From Hormiphora californensis (taxonomy: Eukaryota > Ctenophora > Tentaculata > Cydippida > Pleurobrachiidae): a DNA stretch of 64,000 bases. The DNA lies in contig CM035351.1 in assembly GCA_020137815.1 (NCBI GenBank), forward strand, positions 804,065 through 868,064. Reading direction: 5' to 3'. Positions 46,107-59,300 of this stretch are shown piece by piece; position 1 is the first letter of the stretch, and the number at the start of each line of letters is the position of its first letter. The position numbers and the translations under genes are program-made. The notes beneath the pieces are model-generated. The model did not search any database and was not told the DNA's origin. It saw nothing but the letters and a program-made list of their open reading frames with translations.

Positions 46107-48449
46107 ATGTCTATTTTAAAGCCACTGGCGCTTCCAGAAAGCACTTGGACAGGGAAACACAGGGGGAGTATACGCTTCCCTGCTTCTCAATCACTCTGGG
46201 CTGCCCCTATCGCCCAGGCCATTATCGAGGGAGAGAAACCTGCCGGATCTATCGCTACACACATATGGAAGGTACTTTTAGTTTCTCTCTGGTGAATTCT
46301 AACTGTAGCCCAGTGAATTCTAACTACATTCCTGTGAATTCTAACTACATTCCAATAAATTCTAACTGCACTGCTCTCATTTCAGACGCACTGTCACTCT
46401 GGTGATGCAATGAAGGGAGGTGAACTGATGGAGTACATGCTGATTGAATGTGATAAAGGAAAGGTAAGCATTGACCTGTCCCCTGATCGACCCTTCCAAA
46501 CCATCCCACATCCTGATTGACAAATTCAAACAACCACTTAGATTTTCAAATAATAAGGAGAGTAAACGTTTTCAAATGTATCTCAAACGTCTTCAAAATC
46601 GATCTCAAACGTCTTCAAAGTGTATTTAAAACGTTTTCGAAATGTGTTTCAAACGTTTTCAAACTGGAATGTTTAAACGGTCGATCAACGTTCCTCAAAA
46701 GTAAAAGATAGACAAGATCTCGGCCCGCCGAGTACACTCTCGTTTATCAAGCCATGGCATCAAAATCAAGAATTACATGCCCTGTTTTGTATCCATATTC
46801 CGGGTCGGGTTGTCCATCAAATTCTATCTCCTTGTTCTTTTGAATAACTCCAGATGGCATCTCAAAAGCCCTGGTCAACCTGAGAAAGGGGAATTAGAGA
46901 TGTTGATGAAATGTGTTTATGAAGGAGTAACTCAAATATGTCTGAAATTTCAGATACTAGATCTCTGTGTACTTACTGGAAAGTGGAAATTGCAATGAAA
47001 AGGACAGCAGCGAATACAGTCACACCCTCGACAGTCTTGATCAGATTCTCATCATCTCTCTTGTCAGAAAGGGTTTCATCGCTGTAGTACAAAGTATCAT
47101 CGAGTGGAGAGGGAGGAGCGGGATAAAGAGATCTCTCAGCTTTACGGACATTCTTCTTGTTATCTTGCTGGTCAATGCCATCTTTAGCGGAGTGTTCTTT
47201 GTTGGTCCACCTGTGTTTTGCTTTGTCCATGTCTCTGTACTGTGCCATAAACGTCCTGATCCGCTCTTTCTGGTCCTCAATGGCTCTGCGGGTCTTTTTC
47301 CCTTGATCAGATTCATGGGTCATTTCATCATCTCCCTCCATGGCATCTTCATCATCTTCAAAATAATCTTCAAAGTCGTCTTCTTCATCACCCTCAAAGA
47401 AATCTTCAAATTCATCGTCATCAAACAAATCATCTTCTTCTTCCATTTCCCAATCGTCTGAGTGGCCCGACAAGAAATCTTCCGCCGATTCGGCATCCAC
47501 ACTTGGAGCATTGGAAGCATGGGCCTCAGTGAGTAATAACACACAGCCTGATGGTAGGTTAAACGGTGGTAAGGAAGGAGTCATAACAATATGGACAAAT
47601 TACCTAAACTGATGAAATCTTACCGGTAGTTAGAAGAAGTAAGAAGACGTTCATTATTGTGTTAGTCGTTTAGAAAGATTGGTCTGGTAGTCTTTAGCGT
47701 TAGAATTAACTAGCAAGTTGAAATAGTTGACGGAACTGAACACCCAGTGCAGGTGTCAAAACTTTTTGAAACTACTCCTTCATAAAGACAAATATTGCAT
47801 TGAACATTCTGTCTGAACCAATTTTACCAGCAATCTTTGTTCATCAGGAGAAGAATGAATACAAACTTAGATTTAGGGGGGGTGACACGTAACACTTTGT
47901 AACACTTTGTAACATGTGCAGAAAACTTTTTGTGCACGTTACATGTTACAAAGTGTTACAAAGTGTTACAAAGTGTTACAAAGTGTTACAAAATGTTACA
48001 AAATGTTACAAAGTGTTACAAAATGTTACAAAGTGTTACAAAATGTTACAAAATGGGCATTTTTTGTAACATTTTGCAACATTTTGCAACATTTTGTAAC
48101 ACTTTGTAACATTTTGTAACATTTTGTAACACTTTGTAACACTTTGTAACATGTGCAGAAAATATTTTGTGCACGTTACATGTTACAAAGTGTTACAAAG
48201 TGTTACGTGTCACCCCCCCCCCCCCCCCCCCCCCCCGATTTACCAGCTGTGACCCCCACTCCCCCCCCCCCCCCCCCCTACACCCCTCTCCCTCTAACCC
48301 ATCTCTCTCCCTCCCAGGTGATAGTAGGTGGAGCAGCGCAGTATGTGTTGTGTCTATTTGCCCGGGATAACGTTGAGAGTGGAATCCTAACCACCAAGTT
48401 CACCGTCCTCCGAGACTTCCTGAAACCTGCCCTCAAATCTCTCATGTGA
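46107..48449 (+). CDS. LAMTOR2: Ragulator subunit LAMTOR2 (p14)
   Basis: A roadblock-fold protein of the late-endosomal Ragulator complex that anchors Rag GTPases and MAPK scaffolding. Exons 46107-46271, 46386-46463 and 48318-48449 total 125 codons, nearly the human length. Conserved parts are GQGNTGGVYASLLLNHSG, GSIATHIW, ELMEYMLIECDKGK and YVLCLFARDNVESGILTTKF. Exon 1 must be read in three pieces: MSILKPLALPE, then GQGNTGGV... in the next frame (change near 46136), then back (near 46200). The net frame is kept, so the changes compensate. Intron 2 (1.85 kb) contains a complete gene on the opposite strand and an inverted-repeat element. Confidence 0.85.
46290..46372 (+). repeat. tandem TGAATTCTAACT repeats upstream of an acceptor
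   Basis: Four ~19-bp units of (G/A)AATTCTAACT, each with a CTAAC branch-point-like core, fill LAMTOR2 intron 1 just before CTCATTTCAG at 46385. Confidence 0.85.
46747..47654 (-). CDS. acidic single-pass membrane protein nested in LAMTOR2 intron 2
   Basis: Three exons with agreeing phases (47624-47654, 46977-47547, 46747-46879) give 244 residues. The first exon joins the second to make a signal peptide (MNVFLLLLTTGCVLLLTEAH). A long Asp/Glu-rich stretch follows (WEMEEEDDLFDDDEFEDFFE and on). Then come a Lys/Arg/Gln-rich helical part, a likely transmembrane helix (VEGVTVFAAVLFIAIS) and a 40-residue tail ending HVILDFDAMA. No family was recognised. The acidic lumenal part could bind calcium or basic partners, but that is inference. 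The whole gene lies antisense within an intron of LAMTOR2. Confidence 0.7.
47876..48219. mobile_element. inverted-repeat element made of 10-bp GTTACAAAGT units
   Basis: Ends GGGGGGTGACACGTAACACT and its complement. Inside, a 10-bp unit (GTTACAAAGT or complement) is repeated ~25 times in blocks of alternating orientation, with the spacer TGTGCAGAAAA...TTTTGTGCACG near both ends and GGCATTTTTTG at the centre. It lies in LAMTOR2 intron 2, next to poly-C runs. Confidence 0.85.
48214..48278. repeat. poly-C runs
   Basis: Two C runs of about 22 and 18 bases shortly before the LAMTOR2 exon 3 acceptor. Confidence 0.9.
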
Positions 48450-48471
48450 CTTCCTCATAATCCTGCTAGTA

Positions 48472-49460
48472 AGGGACCGGAACCCCATTTTATGCCCTGA
48501 TTAGGAAATTTTTTTAGACCAGCTAATTCCTTCACCAATGTGTTCCCAAGGGTCTCCCTTAACACCACAGAAAACCCTAAAATCCGGTGAGCGGTGGAAC
48601 ACCCTCATTTCCGGGTGGGCGTGGTACCTGTATTTTCAGCCTGAGGCCAAAAACCTAAGTACCCTTAAAATGGGAGTAGAGATAAAATCGAGGGCACCAA
48701 AGTGACTAGCGCCCTCGCATTAGTGGGGGTAGGTGCCGGAATTAAGTCTCTATCTCATCTGGTTAATTAGATAATTGGATAATTAGGTATGCGCATAACC
48801 GTTTTTTGGCTATATGGCTATAGCCACTTAGGAATGGTTTAGAGACTTTTCACTGGTGCCATTTTGTTCAGAAGAAAATTCTAGAGAGAAGTTGTGGAAA
48901 AATTTAGGGCCTATCTCTTACCGTTTTGCCGTTATTTGCGGTAAACGAATGCCAATTAACTCGATTTTTGGCTTTTTCGACTAATTTGGCATTCGTTTAC
49001 CGCAAATAACGGCAAAACGGTAAGAGATAGGCCCTAAATTTTTCCACAACTTCTCTCTAGAATTTTCTTCTGAACAAAATGGCACCAGTGAAAAGTCTCT
49101 AAACCATTCCTAAGTGGCTATAGCCATATAGCCAAAAAACGGTTATGCGCATACCTAATTATCCAATTATCTAATTAACCAGATGAGATAGAGACTTAAT
49201 TCCGGCACCTACCCCCACTAATGCGAGGGCGCTGGTCACTTTAGTGCCCTCAATTTTATCTCTACTCCCATTTTAAGGGTACTTAGGTTTTTGGCCTCAG
49301 GCTGAAAATACAGGTACCACGACCACCCGGAAATGAGGGTGTTCCACCGCTCACCGGATTTTAGGGTTTTCTGTGGTGTTAAGGGAGACCCTTGGGAACA
49401 CATTGGTGAAGGAATTAGCTGGTCTAAAAAAATTTCCTAATCATATGGCTCCGGTCCCTA
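48472..49460. mobile_element. ~1-kb near-perfect palindrome
   Basis: Two ~480-bp arms are complements with only scattered differences. The outer ends are AGGGACCGGA and TCCGGTCCCT; the centre is a ~23-bp spacer near 48955-48980 (ACTCGATTTTTGGCTTTTTC). It carries no open frame. It starts 23 bp after the LAMTOR2 stop codon, so it must lie in or beside that gene's 3' UTR. Low arm divergence suggests recent insertion or ongoing arm conversion. Confidence 0.9.
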
Positions 49461-50318
<858 letters not shown>

Positions 50319-53300
50319 TCAAGGTGGAGGGGACATATCACTCTCTATCAGTTCTTCATCATCTATACAACTATCCTCATTGGACGAATACACAGGACTC
50401 GGCGAGTGGGTGGATAAAGAAGCACCCTTCTTCAGCCCGGGCCGCTGTTTCTTCCCTGAACCCGGTACAGTTTGGGATGCCGGGGAGGGCGCCGTGATCC
50501 GTTGTAGGGTCTGGTCGAACAGGTCCTCGTACCGGTTTGGCGGGGCGGTGTTGTTCTTGTGGGGTGATGGTTTCTTTTGTTTGTACCGGGGTGCTCTCCC
50601 CCGGACACTTCCAGGCTTGCTGGGTCCACCGTCGCTGTCGATTGAGGTGGAGAATTGGGGTGGGAGGGACCGGAAGGAGGGGTGATCTGACCGGGGAGGG
50701 GGAGGGTTGTGGTAGGATGGGTCCATGGCGTATGGGTTCTGTCGGGGATCGTTCAAACTCAGGTCTCTCGAGCTACCCTGGTTGTTGTAACCATTCGCCT
50801 TGAAGTCTTGTACTTGGGGTACCTGGTTGAGGAGAATGGGAATTAGTATTATATCTTGGGGTACCTGGGAAATGCAGGTGTTTTGTTGGTGTTGAACTCA
50901 ACCTATATGGCGGCGCCCGGGGCCCACCCAATCTGAGCGCAATGTCAAAACAGCAGATATTATTAGATTGATTTGTCAATATAAGATAATTTCAAATTGC
51001 CCTGTTCTAATTAGAAAACGGTAGCAGGAAGGTGTGGTTAATCAGCTGTTTCTTACCACAATAACATTATCCTTATTTAGCAAAGGTGTCCGGGATTTAT
51101 CTGTTGACTTTATCTGAAACAATACACCCAATTAGAGACTTGCCTAGCTAGACTACAATTGTAAAGGAGGGTTAGAACATAACAATTAGAGACAAGATAC
51201 ATGTTCTGCAAGCAATCTAGATGACATGGCCCAACAAGGAAACATTGAACTTTGAATTCGAGAAAATAAGTTGAAATATATTCTAAATAGGAACTTACTC
51301 TGCAAGGAGCGGGAGGTGGCGCCACATTGCTAGGCAGATACTGGAAGGATAGGGAATCAGACTTATTCGATCGGTTCGTCTCTCCTGGTTTATACTCCAA
51401 GAGCTGTTGTTTAGATGCTCTCTCGCTGTCCGAACAACGACTAGATTTGTTCTTGAGAGTGTCATAGTCCGGTCTCTTCCAAATGTAGATCAGCCGGTAC
51501 TTGAGTGCGTCGCAGAATCCCTGAAGGATTAGTGTGATTTTAAGCCGGCTGGTATATATATCAGGCTTGGGAGAATGGGAGGGAGATAAAAACTTGGCTA
51601 GTTAGATACTGAACAATTTGAATTATCGAACCCCTCAGAATCCTCACAGAACTCTGTGAACCACACAATGAACTTGTTGAGTAACAACTCGACAACAATG
51701 AACAATGAACAATGAACATACCGTTTTGAATCGCTTCATATCCATGACACTCTCAAACAATACCTCCCCTATCAGGATTCCCCCGGAGATTGCGAATTAC
51801 TACAAAGAAAGTGTAACAAAGTCCGTAAATGTTCGCCAGATTCAGGGAGGAGGAGGTCGAGGTGGAGGCCTTGGCGGCACAGTCTCCCTTACTCCATCTC
51901 TTCCACAACTGATCCAGCTCGTTAGTCCCGGAGAGATTCAGGAGGGCCGTGTTAAATGTCTCTAGATAGTAGGATTGGGGCGGAAATGCAAAGGCGTACC
52001 TGGATTCATAATATCAAGTTAGTTGTGTGTCATTTGGATTGGAGCTTAGGACTTTCAATCTAATTTAGTTTTGGAAGTGGAGAAGAGTTTTAATATCAAT
52101 GTCTCCCCCTCTTTGCAGTTCAGTGCAGGAAACTAACCCAAAGGAAAAGAGTTGTTCTCCGATAATCTGGAGATTACAAGGTTGGGAATTAGCCTCGAAT
52201 GCAACAATAGCACCCCCGTAAAAGAAGATGTATTCCTCCTCCCTGGCCCTTCTGAATCCTTCCTGGACATGGTCTACCCGCTCCTGAGGGAAATGTAGGT
52301 TAGTTGCTTTTTTGTTTGTCTGTTCGTTTAGTTTGTTTGTTTAGTTTGTTTGTAATTTGTTCAGCTTGTTTGTTTGTTTGTCTGTTTGTAGAACACATAC
52401 CATTCGCTGGTACACCATGGCAAGTTCAGGTGAACTGGCAGACCCCAACATGATCTCTGCATTTGTTCCCGCCACTGTCCCCCATTTCACAGTGTTCTGG
52501 TTCACTAGCTCGGTGATTGAGCTGATGCCGCTCTCCATTCGTGTGACTGTCAGAAAGGCAGCCAAGTTAGCTGTGTACATTGCCGTTACAATCAGAATCA
52601 TGAACCACCACATCGCTAGGATCACCCGGCCGGACATGTTTCGAGGCACGCCCTCGACGGGTCCAATACTAAACAGACAGGCAGCTATCATCCACAGCGA
52701 GTTTCCGATATTCATAAGCTCTGAAAATAACACGTTTGTGAAAATTTGATTTCAATTTGACACCTCTAATGTGTCGGTATTTAGGTGCCGGCTCGCTACG
52801 CCTTCATTCCAGTTGTCTTGGTTTCTTCTCTTTCTCAGAGTGTATGAAAGTAGTATCAGAGAGTAGTTTTCAGGAACCGACCGAATCAGAAAATACTGGT
52901 CCCTGATTGGCTGACAACCAGTCACGTGACCTAAATAACGAGTTCTGATTGGTTGTTTACTTGTTTCGGTCGGTTCCTGGTAGTTTTACTACTTGTTGTC
53001 TTGGTTTATACCTTCGTTATTCTCGCTGGGATCCGCTAACCGACTCTCAAACAGACATTCCTCCTCCCCATCCGAGCCCTCTCCGCTTGCTTCCTTGTTG
53101 CACCGGAACGCCTCACATGACTTACAGGAACACCGGAGAGCCGCGTGCATCCGCCGTCCGTAGAACCCAAACGGGGACATGTGATCATACAACCAGATGA
53201 GCAGAACCATTAACAATGCGAAGGCAAGGATTGCGTACCTGAAAATTTGGTGTTATGATCCTATGCAAATTCAATTTGGAAGGCAAAATTTGGTTTATTT

Positions 53301-56300
53301 CGACCTACCATAAATCCAAGTCGAATGGTTTTGTCCAGAAGAATGGATCTCCCTTCGATTCTTTAATCTTAGTGGTCATCACCAGACCCGTATTGATAAA
53401 GGGCATGGAGAAATCAATGGCAGACTCTCTCGCTTTGTTCATTGCAAAGTTCATGGTCGCCACGTCTATTTTCTAGAATAGGATGATTATTGTTAGTGGT
53501 TTGGCACATCAGTTTCACAGTTGATGGAATTGTTATGTTCTGTTTATATGAAAACGGTTGCCATGGTAACTAACATTGTCGAGTAGCATCTTGATGAGAC
53601 CGTTCCAGCTTCCATTAGCAGTGGGTGATCCAAACTTGCCATCTTCTGACAACACGTACTCGTACTCGAATTTTAGCTGCTGAGCCAGCATTTCTACCAA
53701 TTCTGAAGGAGTAAATATATTGGTTATATCACAAAGTAATTCAAGTTTACTTATTGGTTGCAAAGTTATCACCAAATCGGTTTAATTCAGGTCGCAAAGT
53801 TATTATTTCAATAGATTCACACTGCATACCTGCACAGAGTCCGGTGTAACATTCCTTTGTTCCTTTCCCTTTCTCTGCAATGCACTCTTCATCTATCATC
53901 ATGAAGGGAGACTCATTGGCAATACCCAGCCTCAGTTTAGTTCCCTTTAATGTTCGTAGTGTACTGGTAGGCCTCTTCTTGCTGTTTCCATTCCATACAA
54001 TATTCTCTGAGGCGTTCATTTGCAGCCCAAAGTTTGGCCTCCACTGACCCACCTGGTGAGAGAGAAAGGTTCATAGTGATCCACCTGGTGAGGTTGTTGG
54101 TGATGAGCCTGGTCAGTGTGATGATCTCCAAGAAGAGGTGGAGTAAACCCCTCATTCTCTTCTTGGAGCTGTGACACCGTCCCATGTGTTTCAACTCTTT
54201 AGCAGGTCCCATTGTGTCTCATTTATAGAGTGTTATACCGTGCCACTTTTGTCCTCCTTTCTGTTCATTGGCAATTTCCAATAACGCCAGTGGACATTAT
54301 ATGCACCGGAAAGACAAAAGCACACACCGTGAGCTATTATAGGTATTTTAGTACTACAACAAAGAGAGTACTGAAAAGAGTACTGAAAAGAGTACTGAAA
54401 AGAGTAATAGAAAGAGTAATAAAGAGAGTACTGAAAAGAAACAAACACATAATAAGTTGAGGGGGTCATTGTTAATAGGACACTAAGGGGGCCATCGCAA
54501 CATGGCCTTCTCCTTTAAGTGCATTGTTTAGAGAAGAAGAAGAAGAGGTAAGAAGGAAGTATATGAACACATGTTCAGTACTTACTCGGACGATCTCTGA
54601 GTTTCTAAAGTTCACCAGATCATACACTTTCTTCTTTGGTCCACCCGTGGTTCTATCAAACCGAATCTTACCCGTCAACCCCTCGAAGTCTGTCCCCTGA
54701 AAAATGTACATCTAAGTTGTGGCATCTTGTGGCACTCAGACATGTGTGTAACTGTAACACCAAGACAGACAGGTGTTTTGCCAACACATTGGCGCCAGTA
54801 AAACGCTCTTTAGTGTGAAAACATAGCTGCGTGAAAAGGATAATAGCTAGTAGGTACTATAATATGTGGCTAATTTGAGGGGCCTGTCTATATGAATGCG
54901 CTTCCGGGAGAGATTTAGCTGAACAGTGCAGCGGTAGAAAATATGTTGGAGTAAATTATGAATTATATGTAGCAGGTATGGGAGCGACTTCTTCTCACAC
55001 TTTGTGTGGTAGAAGAGGTCGGTATAATAGAAGCTTCTATTTGGTCACGCCGGGATCAGTAAATGTGAATGGAATGAACCGACCGAAACAAGTAAACAAC
55101 CAATCAGAACTCGTTATTTCGGTCACGTGACTGGTTATCAACCAATCAGGGACTAGTATTTCCTGATTCGGTCGGTTCCTGATGTGAATGGAATGATAAA
55201 TGGTGTTTGCGTTTCAAGATTTATGCAGGGAATATTTGGAATCATTCCTTTCACTGTAATTCTACAAAAGCTGAAAACGAGGTCTCTAATTATGGAATCG
55301 ATTGCAGTTCTAGTAGGGGCAGGAACCGACCAAATCAGGAAATACTGGTCCCTGATTGGCTGATATCCAGTCCCGTGACCTAAATAACGAGTTCTAATTC
55401 GCTGTGTCCATCAGTTCTGGGAGGGGTAACTCACATCGAGAATGTAGTCGAGGAACATTTTCCCTGCTGTGTAGGAGAGGACTGGGGTGGACCAGAAGTC
55501 GACATTCGGTTGTCTCATTGGTTGATTGTCGGTGTAGATTATCCTATGGAGGGCATTACCAAATACCCACACGCTGTCGTAGGTCAAACTGGCTCTACTC
55601 TGAGGGAGAGAGAGGAAACATTTGATCATCTAGCTCGTAATGATTGTATCCTCCCCTGTCCCCTCTACTGTAATTGTAAGGAATTTGAAGAGTGACACAG
55701 AAAGAGAACTCAAAAGACAAACACCCACTGAACTCTGAAGTGCAAACAGACACAAACACAAACAGACACACAAACAGATCCACGTATCATGTACGTGATA
55801 TGATCATGTGTAAGGAAGTATAGGGAAGAAAATAGAAAATACTGGGTTTGACCGGGAATTGAATCATGGACAGAGACATGCTCGAAGCTATATCACTAAA
55901 AGATGTCTTACCTGAAGCTGCATTGATGCAGAGTTGGCTCCCCAGCTCGCCCGTGCCCAGGATCCATCACTAACCACTGAAACATCTTCAGTGCAGGCGT
56001 AAGGAATGGTAATGAAATTACCCCTCAGCGCGAGCTATAATACAGCGTAATAAGGGTGACTTTGTAACCAATAAATGGGTCACTTCGTAAGGAATGGTAA
56101 TGAAATTACCCCTCCGAGCGTAATATAAATGCTTGGTAACGAAGTTACCACTCCATTTCCAGCGCACTTTCTTGGCGTAAGGGATGGCTTACATTTGGGC
56201 ACCCCCTCTGTGTTCACGCATAAAGTTCGCACACCCTTTGGGTGGGGGCTGCTACACAGGCTTACCCATAGCTTCCTAATTGTTTCTAACTCTTTCTGCC

Positions 56301-59300
56301 GCATTGTGCAGCGCGATATACAGAATTTCAGAAATAATATTCCGGCGATTTTCCGGTCTCTATGTAAAATTTACAGTTTACATTATCGTGATTATGAAAT
56401 GTGGGAAATCGATTTACATTATATTCTTGAGAGCTATGAAAATCAGTGATCTTACGGCCTACTACTACGGAATTGAACCGAATAATATTTGCAGAATCAT
56501 ATCTAGGATGCTTCATTAAAGATCTAATGGGGTTACACCCAGTAAGAATCACAGATCCCTGAAATCACTAAAATACCAAGAAGAAAAAGGAAAATAACTG
56601 ATGGAATATGCCAAAGGATAAACCGAGAACGCACAAGTTCCAAAAAAACGAAAGAAAACGAAAGATTCTTTACCTCCTTTAGCATCTTTGTGCCACTTGT
56701 TCAGAAGTCCTGACTGGCTTGTGAGCAGCAAACACTGGACATGAACCCAATGAGTCCCTGAGTGTACCCTTCAAATCGTTTCGTCGTACTGTTCAATAGA
56801 TGCTTCCTGTATCAAGGATGGGAGGGAGGGTTAAAATACCTATGATATCACTACAGCAGACTGCCCCTTTTTAGCGGAAATTCAATGATATACGGCCCTA
56901 ATCTGTTGCTACAGACTGCGGCCTGCATTCCTGCTGAAATGACTATAATGTCGACAGTGTCAAAGAGAATGCAGAACAATCACTCTTTTTAGCTCATTTC
57001 TAGAACAGGAAAAAGCTAGTAACGGGTGACAACTAAAAATCTGGACAATTTTCTGTGAGCTCTAGCGCCGGCCCCGCTTGAGATACATCTTCAGGCCTGA
57101 GCAAGAACGATTTTTCAGACAATTTTGAATCAGAATAACACAACGGAAAAAACTAAAAAGTTCATTTTCATTGCGTTATCGCATAATTTCCTCTTGACCC
57201 ACCAAAGCATGTGTACGGAGATTTGAAATTTCTGTGTGATCAGAAACGACCTTCCCGATGAGATAAAATTCTCAAATTTGAAATAATGGTTGTTCATGCC
57301 ATAACCAACATAACTGCCAAGTTTCAACATTTTAGCTTATCGGGAAGCTGGTTTTCCACGTCATAAATGTTTCGAGAGATCGTCAAAATGGCGATTTCTC
57401 AAATTACCTGTAAACTACGCTTCGAAGGGTTTGCTACAGATGATTCTGTGATTAGAATTGAGATTATCGGAGTGTGAAACAAAGTTAATTTCGTTCAAAA
57501 TCGTCTGAAAAATCATTCTATCGCTGCCCCGAAGCTGTATCTCAAAAAGAACAGGCGCTAGAGGTGCTAGAAAAGTGTGTATATTTCAAGTACTACATGC
57601 TTTGGTAGGTCAAGAGGAAATGATGCGATATCGCAATGAAAATGAACTTTTTAGTTTTTCCCGTTGTGTTATTCTGATTCAAAATTGTCTGAAAAATCGT
57701 TCTATCTCAGGCCTGAAGCTGTATCTCAAGCGGGGCCGGCGCTAGAGCTCACAGAAAATTGTCCAGATTTTTAGTTGTCACCCGTTATACGAACAATCTC
57801 GAGTCTGCCTGACGAGCCAGGAAAGTGGTCACTCTCCCCGCTCAGCTTCTTATATCGCATACTTTGACAGAACTTACAGCATCTTTGACGGTAGCGTCGG
57901 TAACAATCCAAGCGTAATCAGGTCCCACGATGCCCATCTCCTGTGCGGTCTTGAGGATGGGGGCCGCGTACCCACTGTGAACATTCATAATGATGATCCT
58001 CGCCTCACTTCTCTTCAAATTCAACACTTGGGAGCTGTAAAGATGGAGTGTTTATTAGCCAGGACTAGTGTGGTACGCACAACGTAAAAGTCTTGCGTGC
58101 AGTATCAGTGTCCCCTACCATATAGCTAGCTTAAAATATTCTGATGCTTTCAAGGACCCCATTTCAATGATATGTCATCCAGAGACTGCAGATCCATTAT
58201 AGACCATATAATATGTATTACCTGACATCAGATCCATTATTTCTTTATTCCTACCTGACATCAATTGACTCGAGCTCCTCAGTTAGAGGTATCATCTCGT
58301 TTGCGGCAATCTTGATTTTCATCTCGTTGGAGAGCTTCTGGAAGGTTGCCAGGCCATTGATTCCTGAAAACGTGCCATTGAAGTATTTGATGAAGGAGCA
58401 ACACCGTTGCCCCTCGCAACTGAGCGTGTTACAGCCGGTTTTGTGACCGTGACACCTCACTAGTATGTAAAATTGTCCTTCTGGAAGGTTGCCAGACCAT
58501 TGATTCCTGCAATTTAGCAATTATATACCCAATATAATATGCTGTTCGCTCTTGGCCTCGAGTGAACTGCTCTTAATTATCCACACACCCAGGTCAATAA
58601 GAAATATATTCTCTCTCCTGTGCGTATATATACGTTACACACACATATGATGCCTACTAAATTTATACACACACGTACAGGACAAGCTCGTGTCGTATAT
58701 AGCATCTCCTAGCTGCCTTATAGTACAGTACACATGGCACGGACACGGGTAATCTGTTTTATTTTAAACAGGTTATACCGTGTGTGCGTGTATTTCGCCA
58801 AGGCGGAACTAACCATAACTGTCCATAGAGCTGACCAGAGCGACACTACTCCAATCCATGGATTTAGCCAGGTCCAGGAGGGCCTTACTCTGGAACTCGT
58901 CCAGGGGCTGCATGTGGATCATGAATTCCGACCATTCAGGGTTGCGTAGAAAGGGGTCTGAAAGAAAACCTTGTAATGAGCAATTAGTTGGAAGAAAGCA
59001 AAGTTTTCGGTTAAAAAGTTGAGGCAAAATCAGTATGAGAAAAAAAATCATCGAATCAAATAACCAATTTTATAGTTCGCCCTGATTCCAGGTTAATTGC
59101 CCTATTATAACTCTGATTCACCCACGGCAATCACTATAGCGGTGCTATAACAGTATCACTATAAAGTTATTGACCCTCGTTTGTATGATCCACGAAAGAA
59201 GGGGTTCACGCCCATGGCAACTGCTCAGATCAAATCAATGAATCTGATGATTGTTACCAGGAACCGACCGAATCAGGAAATAATGGTCCCTGATTGGCTG

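Noticed and set aside
47876-48219. Telomere-like or CRISPR-like array
   Set aside because: Units are contiguous, without unique spacers, alternate in orientation and sit inside an intron of a eukaryotic gene.
55987-56121. Coding extension of an iGluR-1 exon into [17 protein letters not shown]
   Set aside because: The sequence GGTAATGAAATTACC is a short dispersed repeat present twice here and again near 63865; the exon is better started at the TTTCAG at 55986.
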